A DNA stretch of 64,000 nt from Proteiniclasticum ruminis (GCF_900115135.1 NZ_FOVK01000006.1:62001-126000), one strand, 5' to 3'. Shown: positions 34,441-44,097, numbered from the stretch's first letter. A program made the numbers and translations. Notes: generated by a model not told the origin, from the letters alone.

Positions 34441-34479
34441 CCTTAGCGACAGAGAATTTTAGGTATAACTGTTCTAAGG
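34441..34479 (+). promoter_or_regulatory. 5'UTR hairpin covering the ribosome binding site of the zinc-ribbon gene
   Basis: CCTTAG pairs with CTAAGG and ACAG with CTGT, giving a 10-bp stem with a small internal loop and a 16-base apical loop. The 3' strand includes the first bases of AAGGAGG. Such a weak, AT-rich, ribosome-binding-site-covering stem is compatible with temperature-dependent translation. Confidence 0.45.
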
Positions 34480-34490
34480 AGGAAAAACAC

Positions 34491-34649
34491 ATGGAAGACA
34501 AGAAGATCATTTGCAGAGACTGCAACAACGAATTCGTATTCACCGTAGGTGAGCAGGAATTCTACAAGGAAAAGGGATTCGAAAACGAACCAGTTAGATG
34601 TCCTGATTGCAGAAGAGCAAGAAAGAACGAAAAGTTCAACAGAAGATAG
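34491..34649 (+). CDS. Small zinc-ribbon protein, 52 residues
   Basis: The protein begins MEDKKIICRDCNNEFVFTVG and has two CxxC pairs: CRDC near residue 8 and CPDC near residue 37, separated by the typical GEQEFYKEKGFENEP. This is the short zinc-ribbon family found widely in Firmicutes. A basic tail (RRARKNEKFNRR) suggests nucleic-acid binding. The ATG follows AAGGAGG. A terminator follows directly, so it is a single-gene unit with a long structured leader. Function is not known; some relatives lie near cold-shock genes. Confidence 0.85.
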   Translation: MEDKKIICRDCNNEFVFTVGEQEFYKEKGFENEPVRCPDCRRARKNEKFNRR

Positions 34650-34660
34650 TCTAATAAATG

Positions 34661-34689
34661 AAGCAGTTGCGTAAGCAGCTGCTTTTTTT
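34661..34689 (+). terminator. Terminator of the zinc-ribbon gene
   Basis: A 10-bp stem (AAGCAGTTGC / GCAGCTGCTT, one G-T pair) with a GTAA loop is followed by TTTTTG. It is a strong intrinsic terminator. Confidence 0.9.
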
Positions 34690-34771
34690 GTCGCCTTAGA
34701 TACTGAAATCAAAAGAAAAAGATCCCCCTTTGTACTTAAACGTGGAGAGATCCTTTCTTGTCATTTAAGTT

Positions 34772-36628
34772 CTACCCTTCCGATACTGCACCATTTCCCA
34801 CCTGACTCACAACCATCTCATAATATCGGCCCTTCAGCCTCATCAGCTCCTCATGAGGTCCTTCCTCAAGAATCTTTCCTTCTCCGATGACATAGATTCT
34901 ATCGGCACTTTTAATGGTTGAAAGCCTATGAGCAATGATGACACTAGTCCTGTTTTTCAGAAGCTTCACCATGGCTTTCTGAATCTCTTTTTCGGTTTTG
35001 GTATCCACAGAACTGGTGGCTTCATCGAGAATCAGTACGGGTGCATCAGAAAGCACCGCTCTTGAAATGGCCAATAGCTGCCTCTGTCCTTGGGAAAGTG
35101 TATCCGTACTGCCAGAAACTTCTGTATCATAACCTTGAGGAAGCTTCAGGATAAAATCCTCCGCATGAGCGACTCTGGCTGCATGGTAAATTTCCTCATC
35201 TGTGGCCTCAGGTCTTGCATATCTGATGTTTTCGCGGATGGTACCGGTAAACAGGAAGGTATCCTGCAGCACCACTGAGAAATTCTCCATGAGACTTCTT
35301 CTCTCAATCGTCCTCAGGTCCATTCCATCAAAGGTGATGGTTCCTTTTTCCAGATCATAAAACCTGGTCATAAGGTTCACGATGGTTGTTTTTCCTGCAC
35401 CTGTTTCTCCCACCAAGGCAATGGTTTCTCCTGGATGCACCTTAAAGCTTACCCCTTGAAGCACCGGTTTACCCTTGGCATAAGAAAAATAAACATCCTG
35501 AAAAGAGATTTCCCCTCTAGGATTCATGAGAGTCACTGCATCCTTAACATCTTTCTCTTCTTCCTGTTCATCCAGAATCTCAAAGACTCTCTCCGCTCCC
35601 ACCAGCGCCTGCTGAATGTTTGTGAACATACCGGCGATGTTGTTGAGCGGTCTGCCGAACTGTTTGGAATACGTAAGAAAACTCACAACAATCCCGACAC
35701 TGATGGTACCATTCACGCTCATGAGACCACCAGCAAAAGCAATGAGCGCAAAAGAAAGATTACTGATCACACCCATAAAAGGCATGAGAAACCCTGCCCA
35801 GATCAGCGCTTTAGTCGCAGCTTTCTCCAGCTCTTCATTTACCTTTCTGAACTCTTTCAATGTTTCTTCTTTCCTGTTGAACGCCTTCACCATTTTCATG
35901 CCCATAATGCTCTCTTCAATAATCCCGCTGAGATTTCCCAGTGCTTTTTGCCTCTGCATGAAATAAATTCTGCTTCTCTTTGCAATGATTTTTGTCAGGA
36001 TCATAAACAGTGGAACTGCGATGAGGGCAAGAAGGGTCAGAAAAAAATCTAATGAAAGCATCATGATGAGGGAGCCCACCAAGGTGAAGAGGGATGCGAT
36101 GAGCTCTGTGGTGGTCTGCGCAATGGATCCGCTGATGTTATCCACATCATTGGTCATGCGGCTCATGGTATCTCCATGGGGTCTTCTGTCATAGAAGATC
36201 AGTGGAATTCTCTGCAGCTTGCTGAAAAAACTCTCCCTCAGATCCTTTACCAAGCGCTGGGTCACCTTCGCCATGAGCACACCATTCACGGTCTGAAGCA
36301 GCCAGACCATGACATAACAGAGCAGAAGATATAGAATCATTCTCTGGAGAAGAGATGTGTCCACGAGGTTTTTTTCCAGATCGTAAGCATTGATGGCTCT
36401 TCCGATATAAAGGGGAACCACCAAAGAGAAAGACGACGCCAGAAGAGTTAGGACCGTTGCGCCCAGGAGGGCCTTTCTGTATCTTCTGAAAAGCGCCAGA
36501 AGCCGCTGAAGGGTTTTCTTGTATTCTCTTGGTTTTTCAGATGGAACAAAACGGTTTGCGCCGCCGCCAAAGCGTCCGAACTTTGGCATCTGATCAAGAT
36601 TCTGTGGTCCTTTTCCATTCTTTTCCAT
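34772..36628 (-). CDS. ABC exporter half-transporter with canonical ATPase site
   Basis: The 618-residue protein has six membrane helices (residues 50-340) and a C-terminal ATPase domain: Walker A GETGAGKTT, signature LSQGQRQL, Walker B VLILDEATSS with the catalytic Glu, and the His of IIAHRLST. A cytoplasmic N-terminal extension of about 40 residues precedes the helices. It starts immediately after the stop of the other half-transporter, so the pair forms a heterodimer of the BmrCD or TM287/288 kind. Drug, lipid or peptide export is usual for the group; substrate is unknown. Confidence 0.93.
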   Translation of the reverse strand: MEKNGKGPQNLDQMPKFGRFGGGANRFVPSEKPREYKKTLQRLLALFRRYRKALLGATVLTLLASSFSLVVPLYIGRAINAYDLEKNLVDTSLLQRMILYLLLCYVMVWLLQTVNGVLMAKVTQRLVKDLRESFFSKLQRIPLIFYDRRPHGDTMSRMTNDVDNISGSIAQTTTELIASLFTLVGSLIMMLSLDFFLTLLALIAVPLFMILTKIIAKRSRIYFMQRQKALGNLSGIIEESIMGMKMVKAFNRKEETLKEFRKVNEELEKAATKALIWAGFLMPFMGVISNLSFALIAFAGGLMSVNGTISVGIVVSFLTYSKQFGRPLNNIAGMFTNIQQALVGAERVFEILDEQEEEKDVKDAVTLMNPRGEISFQDVYFSYAKGKPVLQGVSFKVHPGETIALVGETGAGKTTIVNLMTRFYDLEKGTITFDGMDLRTIERRSLMENFSVVLQDTFLFTGTIRENIRYARPEATDEEIYHAARVAHAEDFILKLPQGYDTEVSGSTDTLSQGQRQLLAISRAVLSDAPVLILDEATSSVDTKTEKEIQKAMVKLLKNRTSVIIAHRLSTIKSADRIYVIGEGKILEEGPHEELMRLKGRYYEMVVSQVGNGAVSEG

Positions 36629-38359
36629 CTAAATCACCACCTTATCCAGTTCTCCAATTTGAGACACATACAGATCTCTATACGTGGAAGAATTCTTCAT
36701 CAGATCCCCGTGGGTGCCGAAGCCCTCCATTTTCCCTTGAGAAAGAACAAGAATCTTATCCGCCCCCATGGCTGTGCCGATCCTCTGGGTGATGAGTATG
36801 GTCGTTCTTCTGGGTTTAAACTCTTTTATGGCTTCCCGGACTTTTCTGTCTGTGACAGCGTCCAGTGCTGACGTGGAATCATCCAGAATGAGGAGCTTCG
36901 ACTCTTTAGCCAGTGCCCTGGCAATGGATACTCTTTGCTTCTGGCCCCCCGACAGATTCACCGCCCCCTGATAAATACTGCTCTCATATCCTTCTTTCAT
37001 AGAAAGGATAAAGTCCTCTGCTTGGGCGGCTCGTGCAGCACGCTCCACTCTATCAGGACTCATTTCCGGAGTGCTCCAAGCGATATTCTCATGAATAGAA
37101 CCTGAAAACAGCATGGTCTTCTGGGAAGAAACAGATACTGCATTTCGAACCTGTTCCACTGTGTAGTCCCTGATGTCTATGCCATCAAGAAGAATCCTGC
37201 CCTCCTTCCCTTCATAAAACCGAAGGAGCAGCCAAACCAGCGTGGATTTCCCCGATCCAGTGGGGCCGATGACCGCCAGGGTCTCTCCCGCATTCAGACA
37301 AAAACTGAGATTCTCCAGTGCGTAGAGTCCGCTCCCGGATGGATAGGAGAAGGACAGATTCTCAAACACCACAGACATAGCTTCGGAAGAAAACTCTTTA
37401 GTGCCACCTTCCGCATCTTCCTCTGCCACAAAAATCTCATGGATTCTCTCTGTGGAAGCCTTTGTTCGGACAAAGGTAGTGAAAATATTGGTAATCATGA
37501 TGATGGAGGTGAGGATCTGCGTCATATAACTGATAAACGCAGCAACTTTCCCCACTTCAATCTCCTGCCTGACGAAAAGAATGCTTCCAGCATAAAGAAC
37601 CAGGGCAATGCCAAGACTCACCACCAGGCTGAGCACCGGAGCAAAGTAGGCAATGACCAGCTGAGAGCGGATGCCTTTTTTCTCCAGATCCTCATTGGAC
37701 TTTGCAAACTTCTCTTCCTCGAAGTTCTGTCTTCCAAAGGCTTTCACCAGACGGATCCCAAGAAGGTACTCCTGAATCACAAGATTCAGCTTATCTATGG
37801 CATACTGCACCTTCGCAAAGCGCTCATAACTCATCTTCATACTGATATAAATAAGAACCGCCACAAGGCTTACAACGAAAAAGAGAATGATGGAAAGTTT
37901 CGGGCTGAGAGCTGCGGCAAGAATCATACTTCCAATCCCCGTCACCGGCGCCTTAAAGAAAATACGCATCATGCCATTGACAAACTGCACCGCCTGAGCG
38001 GTATCATTGGTCATTCTGGTGATGAGTGATCCACTCTCCATCCGGTCTGCACTGCTCTCTGAAAAATTCATGATTTTCTCAAAAAGATCTGCCCTCAAGT
38101 CTTTTCCGAACCCCTGAGAAACTTTGGAAGCCAGAATGTTCCGGACTGTGGCAAAGACCGCTCCCAAAAACGTGATGAAAAGCATGAGAAGACCATATCC
38201 GATCACCGTCTCCACGCTTTTCTCCCGGACGCCCTCATCTATGATCCTGGCCATGATGGTGGGCTGCAGAAGATCAGCCATGGACTCCAAAAAAACAAAG
38301 GTGGTGGCTGTGAAAAAAAGCACCCGATATTTACGAAAATACCTTTTGTATATGTTCAT
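36629..38359 (-). CDS. ABC exporter half-transporter with degenerate ATPase site
   Basis: The 576-residue protein has six membrane helices and an ATPase domain with Walker A GPTGSGKST and signature LSGGQKQR. Walker B reads LLILDDSTSA, so the catalytic Glu is Asp, and the switch His is Gln (LITQRIGT). These changes mark the non-hydrolysing site of heterodimeric exporters. The start at 38359 (MNIYKRYF) follows GGGAGA; nine upstream codons lack a ribosome binding site. It is the first gene of the pair. Confidence 0.92.
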   Translation of the reverse strand: MNIYKRYFRKYRVLFFTATTFVFLESMADLLQPTIMARIIDEGVREKSVETVIGYGLLMLFITFLGAVFATVRNILASKVSQGFGKDLRADLFEKIMNFSESSADRMESGSLITRMTNDTAQAVQFVNGMMRIFFKAPVTGIGSMILAAALSPKLSIILFFVVSLVAVLIYISMKMSYERFAKVQYAIDKLNLVIQEYLLGIRLVKAFGRQNFEEEKFAKSNEDLEKKGIRSQLVIAYFAPVLSLVVSLGIALVLYAGSILFVRQEIEVGKVAAFISYMTQILTSIIMITNIFTTFVRTKASTERIHEIFVAEEDAEGGTKEFSSEAMSVVFENLSFSYPSGSGLYALENLSFCLNAGETLAVIGPTGSGKSTLVWLLLRFYEGKEGRILLDGIDIRDYTVEQVRNAVSVSSQKTMLFSGSIHENIAWSTPEMSPDRVERAARAAQAEDFILSMKEGYESSIYQGAVNLSGGQKQRVSIARALAKESKLLILDDSTSALDAVTDRKVREAIKEFKPRRTTILITQRIGTAMGADKILVLSQGKMEGFGTHGDLMKNSSTYRDLYVSQIGELDKVVI

Positions 38360-38569
38360 GTTTATCTCCCATCTGATATCAATCAAAACCTACACTCATT
38401 ATATCAGAGGATTTTCTTGTCGTGTCTGCTAAAAAGATACAAAACCTTCAGACTCCATACAAGAATTATAAGCAAATAAGAGTATCAAAATCTGTCAAAC
38501 TATTTTATAATAGAATGGATTTACAGAATGAACTGTAACTGAAACTCATTCTGAACTGGAGGAATTTAA

Positions 38570-39523
38570 ATGATCAAAATCATGGCAGATTCAACTTGTG
38601 ATTTATCCCAGGAAATTCTGGACAAGTATGACATCAGCATTGCCCCTTTAACTGTAACTATGGAAGGAAAGACCTATAGAGACCGGGTAGACATTACGGC
38701 GGATGAGTTCTACAGTATGATGGAAAACCTGGAAACACCACCCACTACTGGTATGCCCAGCCCTTCATCATACCTGGACATCATGAAAGACGCAAAAGAC
38801 CAAGGTATCGAAGAAATACTCTGCATCTGTATGAGCAGCGGTACCAGCGGTGCTTACCAGTCTGCAGTCCTTGCCAAAGACTACTTTTATGAAGAGTTCC
38901 CAGGATCAACCGTGAAGATCCACGTGGTGGACTCCACCTGCATGAGCCACGGCAGTGGCTGGCTTTTAATGAAGAGCGCCATGCTGAGAGAAAAGGGAGC
39001 AAGTTTCCAGGAACTCATCGACTTCAATGAAGCCTACAAAAGAAACGTGAAGCACTTCCTCACCGTGGATGATCTCAACCATCTTCTTCGAAGCGGCCGT
39101 CTTTCCAGCACCAGTGCCCTCATCGGCAAAATGCTGAAGCTGAAACCCATTATGTCTATGAAAGACACAAAAGGCGCTATTGTCGCCAAGGAACGTGGAA
39201 GAAAGAAAGTCCTCACCCATTATGTGGAAGAGTTCAAGAAGAGAAACGATGAGAATCTTACAAACTTTGTGATCATAGGCTACACCACTGATAAAAGTTA
39301 TGCAGAGAATCTCAAAACCAAATTCCTTCAGGAAACAGGTTTTGCTGGAGATATTTATATCATGCAGATGGGTGTTGCTGTCGGAACCCATGTAGGTCCT
39401 GGTGGCCTCTCCATGTTCTTTATGGAAACTGGAGACAGAAAAGATAATCTGCTGCTTAATGAATGGGAAGCTCTCGTAGCAAAGAAAGATGCCTTCCTCG
39501 AAAAGTTCGGTCTGAAAAAGTAA
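38570..39523 (+). CDS. DegV family fatty-acid-binding protein
   Basis: The 317-residue protein has the DegV start KIMADSTCDLSQE, the central CMSSGTSGAYQSA and the lipid-pocket region VDSTCMSHGSGW. FakB proteins of this family present fatty acids to the kinase FakA for phosphorylation and phospholipid synthesis. The C-terminal HVGPGGLSMFF holds the conserved Gly-Pro-Gly. FakA is not in the window. A TATAAT box lies at 38506-38511 and GGAGG precedes the ATG. Confidence 0.92.
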   Translation: MIKIMADSTCDLSQEILDKYDISIAPLTVTMEGKTYRDRVDITADEFYSMMENLETPPTTGMPSPSSYLDIMKDAKDQGIEEILCICMSSGTSGAYQSAVLAKDYFYEEFPGSTVKIHVVDSTCMSHGSGWLLMKSAMLREKGASFQELIDFNEAYKRNVKHFLTVDDLNHLLRSGRLSSTSALIGKMLKLKPIMSMKDTKGAIVAKERGRKKVLTHYVEEFKKRNDENLTNFVIIGYTTDKSYAENLKTKFLQETGFAGDIYIMQMGVAVGTHVGPGGLSMFFMETGDRKDNLLLNEWEALVAKKDAFLEKFGLKK

Positions 39524-39536
39524 TAATTGCACATGG

Positions 39537-39574
39537 AAAAGAGCGGAGTCCATCTAGAGATTCCGCTCTTTTTA
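39537..39574 (+). terminator. Terminator of the DegV gene
   Basis: An 11-bp stem (AAAAGAGCGGA / TCCGCTCTTTT) with a 14-base loop and TTTTTA tail lies between convergent genes and may act in both directions. Confidence 0.9.
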
Positions 39575-39592
39575 TCTATTCAAAATACAAAC

Positions 39593-40924
39593 CTAGGAAA
39601 AATGTAAGAAAAGATTTCTATAAAAGGTAATCATTCTTTCCAGATTCTCTATGGAAATCCGTTCATCGGTTCCATGAACTCTCTTGAGATCCTCATTCTT
39701 CATCCTCACTGCACTGAATCTCAAAATGTTATCTGAAAGCTCCTCATATTTTCTGCTGTCGGTTCCACCAGCCATGAGATAAGGCAGAATCACCGCATCC
39801 CCATAAACGGAGTGAATGAGATCTTTCAGTAAAGAAAAAGCCTCTCCTTCATGGTCCGTGACTTTGGAAGCCTCTTCTTTCACAAGATACTGGTACTGAA
39901 CCGGAAGCCCTTCATGGATCTTCTTCAGATGGCGAAGAACATCCTCTGTGGTGTCTCCTGGTAAGATTCTTGCATTAAGGATCATAGAAGCTTCCTGGGG
40001 AATGACGTTATATGCATTTCCAGCCCGGACCACCGTTGGCGTAATGGTTGTCCTTATGAGCGCATGAAGAGCAGGTGTTTTTTCCAAGGTCTTCCGCACC
40101 AAAGGAAAGCTCGTTCTAATGTTCCCGATCAGTTTCCCTTTCCACCCCATGTGTGGACCCATCCCTTGAAACATCGCCTCCACAGCTCCTGTCAGTCTTG
40201 CTTCCATGGGCTGGCTGGCAATGGCAAGGAGGGCTTTTCCAAGAACTTCCGTCACCAGATACTCCGGTGGCATGGAAGAGTGTCCCCCTTCTCCCTTTGC
40301 TGTCACTTTGATCATGGAAGACCCTTTTTCTGCAACCCCCACCAGGGCCAATGGCACAGTAACCCCTTCCAGGACATCCTCCATGACTGCACCACCTTCA
40401 TCCAGCACCATAAAGAATCTCAAATCTTTCTCTCTAAAATAGGCGGCAATCTCTTTCGCTCCAAGGCTGCCCCCCACCTCTTCATCAAATCCGAAGGCAA
40501 GGTAAAAATCCCTGGAGGGCATATATCCTTCCTGAAGAAGATTCTCTAAAGCTTCCAGGATAGAAACCACCTGATTTTTATCATCTAAAGTGCCTCGTCC
40601 GTATAGGTATCCATCCCGGATTTCCCCTCCAAATGGATCACTCAGCCAGTCCTCTTTCGTTCCTTCTGCCACAGGCACCACATCATAATGGCCAAGAAGA
40701 AGAACCGGTTCATCTTCTTTATTGCCTTGAAGATGAAAAACAGGACTGTATTTATTGATCCATGTCACTTCTGCTCTCCTGTACACTTCTTTATACGTTT
40801 CCTTGAGATGTGAAAGGAACTCCTCATAAGGCTTAAAGTTCACCTGCTCCATATCCGTGTCAGAAATGGTCCTGAACTGGACCGCTTTCTGAAGACTTTT
40901 CACCGCATCATCTATGTTTCTCAT
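39593..40924 (-). CDS. M20 family dipeptidase or carboxypeptidase
   Basis: The 443-residue metallopeptidase has LLLGHYDVVPV, the bridging Asp in GRGTLDDKN, the catalytic pair FDEEVGG and a late metal ligand region (LMAGGTDSRKYEE). These are the marks of the CPS1/PepV-like M20 group. It is encoded 9 bases after a YfcC-type permease, which suggests joint uptake and hydrolysis of peptides or amino acid derivatives. Substrate is not readable. Confidence 0.92.
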   Translation of the reverse strand: MRNIDDAVKSLQKAVQFRTISDTDMEQVNFKPYEEFLSHLKETYKEVYRRAEVTWINKYSPVFHLQGNKEDEPVLLLGHYDVVPVAEGTKEDWLSDPFGGEIRDGYLYGRGTLDDKNQVVSILEALENLLQEGYMPSRDFYLAFGFDEEVGGSLGAKEIAAYFREKDLRFFMVLDEGGAVMEDVLEGVTVPLALVGVAEKGSSMIKVTAKGEGGHSSMPPEYLVTEVLGKALLAIASQPMEARLTGAVEAMFQGMGPHMGWKGKLIGNIRTSFPLVRKTLEKTPALHALIRTTITPTVVRAGNAYNVIPQEASMILNARILPGDTTEDVLRHLKKIHEGLPVQYQYLVKEEASKVTDHEGEAFSLLKDLIHSVYGDAVILPYLMAGGTDSRKYEELSDNILRFSAVRMKNEDLKRVHGTDERISIENLERMITFYRNLFLHFS

Positions 40925-40933
40925 ACTACTCTC

Positions 40934-42385
40934 CTAAAATGGGCCATACTGAAAGGAATTGGCCAAGAACAAAAACATCAGCGTCACAATAAAAACAATG
41001 CCTTGAATCTTAATGGACCATCGGATCCATTTGGGGTAACTGACCACCGTAAGTCCCAGTGCGATCATGAGGGTTGGATTGGTGGGAAAAAGAAGGTTTG
41101 AAAACCCATCTCCAAACAAGAACGCCTGAACTGCCGTTTGCCTTGTGACCTGAAGAAGATCTGTCAGCGGCAAAAGAATCGGCATCACAAGAAATGCCTT
41201 TGCTGATCCGGACCCAATGAAGAAATCCAGCATCAGTATGAGAAGGTAAAGACCCAGCACAGCCATATTGGGGCTAAGGCCAGACATCCTCTCTGAAGCA
41301 TAGTAGAGCACCGAATCCATCACCATCCCCTCTGTCATGATATGCTTGATGGACATGGCCATGAGGATCAGGAGCACTGCTGGAAGCATGGCCATGAAGC
41401 CTTTTCCAAGGTCTTTCAAAAGCCCCTGAAAAGGCTTGTACTCACTTAGAATTCCAGCGGTTACAGAAGCCACCAGAAAAATCACAGCCACCAGAGGCAG
41501 CGCCGCTGCCGATAAAACTGGGATAAAGAATCCCAAAGCAATGACCATCACCATGGAAAGAATGAAATAGCCGTAAATCTTCACGACTTTTCCAAGATTC
41601 TCTTTTTTGGTGGATATGGGCTCTTCAAAATGGGTAAATCTATCTTTCAGCGCCCGGTCTTCTTCATACACCATAGAAAAGGATGGATTTTTCTCAATGC
41701 GTTTCGCATAGAGATAAAGATACCCATACAAAATGCAGTAGATGACAGAGAAGATGAGCAGTCTGTAGAGGCTTCCTGAAAATGCCGGGAGTCCTGCAAT
41801 CTTTTGAGATACCCCCAGGGTAAAGGGATTGAGGATGGCTGCCGCAAATCCGAATCCCGACGCCATGGCGCTGATGCCAAGACCTACAAGTGAATCCCAT
41901 CCAAAGGAGTAGGATAGCGTCACAGCCATGGGCACCAGAACGATGAGCTCCTCAAAAATCCCGAAAAAGGAGCCAAAGGACATGAAGAAAAGAATGAGAA
42001 GTCCCATGAGCACATACTTCCGCTTCTCATATTTCGCCACCAGGGTCTCCATGATGTAGCGCAGAAGTCCGCTCTCGTCAAGAACTCGGAAAGATGCTCC
42101 AATCAATAACAAAAACAAGATGATGACAATGATTGTCACCTGGTCTTCACCAAAAAGGACCTCCAAAGGCGCCGTAATCCATCTGTATAAAGGGTACTCC
42201 GGACGTTCCAATACCGAAAAGGATCCTGGCACTATTTTTTCACGGCCATCTTTCAGAATCCTCTCGTAGGACCCTGAAGGAAGCACTCTCGTGAGGACTC
42301 CTGAAAGAAACATGAGGATCCCTAAAATGGTGACGGAAGAAAAGAATGATTTCTTGGAAAGGGCTACACCTCGTCTTTGCTGCAT
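40934..42385 (-). CDS. YfcC family transporter
   Basis: The roughly 483-residue membrane protein has 12-13 hydrophobic segments and the YfcC/DcuC-like pattern: PSGSYER near residue 40, SFGSFFGIFEELIVLVPM and FGDGFSNLLFPTNPTLM near the C-terminus. Family members are proposed basic amino acid or peptide carriers. ATG at 42385 follows AGAGGTGG; a GTG three codons upstream is less likely. It is the first gene of a two-gene operon with an M20 peptidase. Confidence 0.87.
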   Translation of the reverse strand: MQQRRGVALSKKSFFSSVTILGILMFLSGVLTRVLPSGSYERILKDGREKIVPGSFSVLERPEYPLYRWITAPLEVLFGEDQVTIIVIILFLLLIGASFRVLDESGLLRYIMETLVAKYEKRKYVLMGLLILFFMSFGSFFGIFEELIVLVPMAVTLSYSFGWDSLVGLGISAMASGFGFAAAILNPFTLGVSQKIAGLPAFSGSLYRLLIFSVIYCILYGYLYLYAKRIEKNPSFSMVYEEDRALKDRFTHFEEPISTKKENLGKVVKIYGYFILSMVMVIALGFFIPVLSAAALPLVAVIFLVASVTAGILSEYKPFQGLLKDLGKGFMAMLPAVLLILMAMSIKHIMTEGMVMDSVLYYASERMSGLSPNMAVLGLYLLILMLDFFIGSGSAKAFLVMPILLPLTDLLQVTRQTAVQAFLFGDGFSNLLFPTNPTLMIALGLTVVSYPKWIRWSIKIQGIVFIVTLMFLFLANSFQYGPF

Positions 42386-42519
42386 AAATTCCACCTCTTT
42401 CTACATATGATCTTAGTAAAATTTTATCACAAAAACCCCGATTATTTCACTTCAACAAAGCGTCCTGCCAAAATAATCGCAAAGAAAAAGACCCCGAAGG
42501 ATCTTTAAAAAATGAATAC

Positions 42520-43788
42520 TTATGCAAACAGGAACCATGTCAGAATATATCCTGTAATAACAGCAATGAGGGTAAAAGGCACGCCAATGGAGGTGAAATC
42601 CTTGGTTTTCACTTCATACCCCTGCTTCGTGAGAATACCAATTCCCGCAATGTTAGCAGAAGCACCGATGGGAGTAAGGTTTCCGCCTAAGGTAGCGCCG
42701 ATGATGAGGCCAAAGTAGAGCACTGTGATGTCTCCTCCGATGAGTGCTCCAATACCGCCTATGACAGGAAGCATGGTAGCAGTATAGATGATATTATCAA
42801 TGAAAGCAGATACCAGGACAGAGAACCAGACAATCAGTGTATATACAATAAACAAATTGTCTCCGGCAATCTTAATAAAGATGGCAGCAATGTCGTCAAT
42901 AACACCCACTTCTGTGATACCACCGACCACGATGAAAAGTCCTGAAAGTAGAAGAAGCGTTACATAGTCAATCTCCCTGACTGCATTGGCTACGGTCTTC
43001 TCATCATGCTTTACAACCAGCGCACGGATCATCCCCACCACAAAGAGCGTCATACAGATGATACCGTTGATGGTACGCGGAGTATTGGGGATGAAAGACG
43101 CTACAATGAGCAGAAGGACCATGAGAATGAGCAGCACAGAGGGAAAATAGTCTGTCACGACAGTTTTCTCCAATGCGGTCACCGGCTGCTTTTCTTTACG
43201 GAAGATCCATAGGAGCATCAGCGTTGACGCAATGGCACCTATCTGCACGATAAAGAACAATCCCATTTTTCCTTGATAGAAGAAAAAGTCAAAGAAGTTC
43301 ATATCCAGATGACCCGCCAGAAGGATCGATGTGGTGTCTCCCACAAGCGTTGCAGCACCTTGAAGATTGGAAGCTACCGAGATGGCAATGATACTGGACA
43401 CAGGAGATACATTCAGCTTCTTGCAGATGGTCAGGGCTACCGGAGCTACCATGAGCACCGTGGCCACATTGTCCACAAAAGCAGAAATGATTCCTGCAAA
43501 TAGAGATAGTGACACAATGGCCCACTTCACATTCGGTGTCTTGGCAATGATGAAGTCTGCCAAAAGAGAAGGCATCTTGGAATCAATAAATAGTGATACC
43601 AGTCCCATGGTTCCAGCAATCATCAAAATAACATTCCAGTCCACGGTGGTAAATACTTTTGAGAATGGCAGGATACCAAGAGCTACGAAGATGGTCGCAG
43701 TAGCCATGGCGATTTTCGCTCTGTGCTTGGGTAAAGACAGAAGCAGCACATAGGTCAGAATAAAAAGAACAATAGCGGTAGTTTTCAT
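42520..43788 (-). CDS. ArsB/NhaD family transporter under a Mn2+-type riboswitch (copy 1)
   Basis: The 422-residue protein has about 11 membrane helices and the ion-transporter superfamily repeats SAFVDNVATVLMVAP and SAFIDNIIYTATMLPV, plus GGNLTPIGASANI. Such proteins are annotated as arsenite, Na+/H+ or dicarboxylate carriers. Here a yybP-ykoY-type aptamer and terminator lie upstream, so export of Mn2+ or a process tied to excess Mn2+ is a better guess. A paralogue of identical length lies upstream on the same strand (44098-45366). The ATG follows GGAGAGAAAAA. Confidence 0.88.
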   Translation of the reverse strand: MKTTAIVLFILTYVLLLSLPKHRAKIAMATATIFVALGILPFSKVFTTVDWNVILMIAGTMGLVSLFIDSKMPSLLADFIIAKTPNVKWAIVSLSLFAGIISAFVDNVATVLMVAPVALTICKKLNVSPVSSIIAISVASNLQGAATLVGDTTSILLAGHLDMNFFDFFFYQGKMGLFFIVQIGAIASTLMLLWIFRKEKQPVTALEKTVVTDYFPSVLLILMVLLLIVASFIPNTPRTINGIICMTLFVVGMIRALVVKHDEKTVANAVREIDYVTLLLLSGLFIVVGGITEVGVIDDIAAIFIKIAGDNLFIVYTLIVWFSVLVSAFIDNIIYTATMLPVIGGIGALIGGDITVLYFGLIIGATLGGNLTPIGASANIAGIGILTKQGYEVKTKDFTSIGVPFTLIAVITGYILTWFLFA

Positions 43789-43832
43789 TTTTTCTCTCCT
43801 TGATGTTTATTTGGATTCTGTCTGAAAAGTGC

Positions 43833-43875
43833 AAAATAAAAAGACTTTTCCAATGCAATCCACTGGTAAAAGTCT
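43833..43875 (-). terminator. Riboswitch terminator of copy 1
   Basis: On the minus strand AGACTTTT pairs with AAAAGTCT and is followed by TTTTATTTT. The first arm is the conserved 3' segment of the aptamer, so terminator and ligand-bound aptamer exclude each other. Mn2+ would favour read-through. Confidence 0.8.
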
Positions 43876-43971
43876 CGCTTTCAAAAACTGATTGGACAAC
43901 CGGATTTTACTCGTCATGACGACTGTCCACACTTTCAGTCTACTTCAGACAGAAAGAAGCTACTCCCTAAT
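43865..43971 (-). ncRNA. yybP-ykoY-like Mn2+ riboswitch aptamer (copy 1)
   Basis: The minus strand shows the consensus landmarks in order: GGGAGTAGC, a first arm with variable sequence, GTCGTCA, CCGGTTGTCC and GCGAGACTTTTACC. The pairing GGACA / TGTCC is present. The geometry and order match the yybP-ykoY family, which binds Mn2+. The start codon lies 77 bases beyond. The same element, about 92 percent alike by eye, precedes the second copy. Confidence 0.8.
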
Positions 43972-44097
43972 ACTCATTTATTCTACTGGAATTTCTTTCG
44001 TTTCACAAGGTGAGATAATTTTTTGTCAATCTCTAGAAATAGAAATAGTGATAGGTGCAATGGAAAAGACCCCGAAGGGTCTTTGGAAAGCAAATCA

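Noticed and set aside
34443-34712. 89-codon minus-strand ORF
   Set aside because: It lies antisense to the zinc-ribbon gene and its terminator; the plus-strand protein has clear CxxC motifs and a ribosome binding site.
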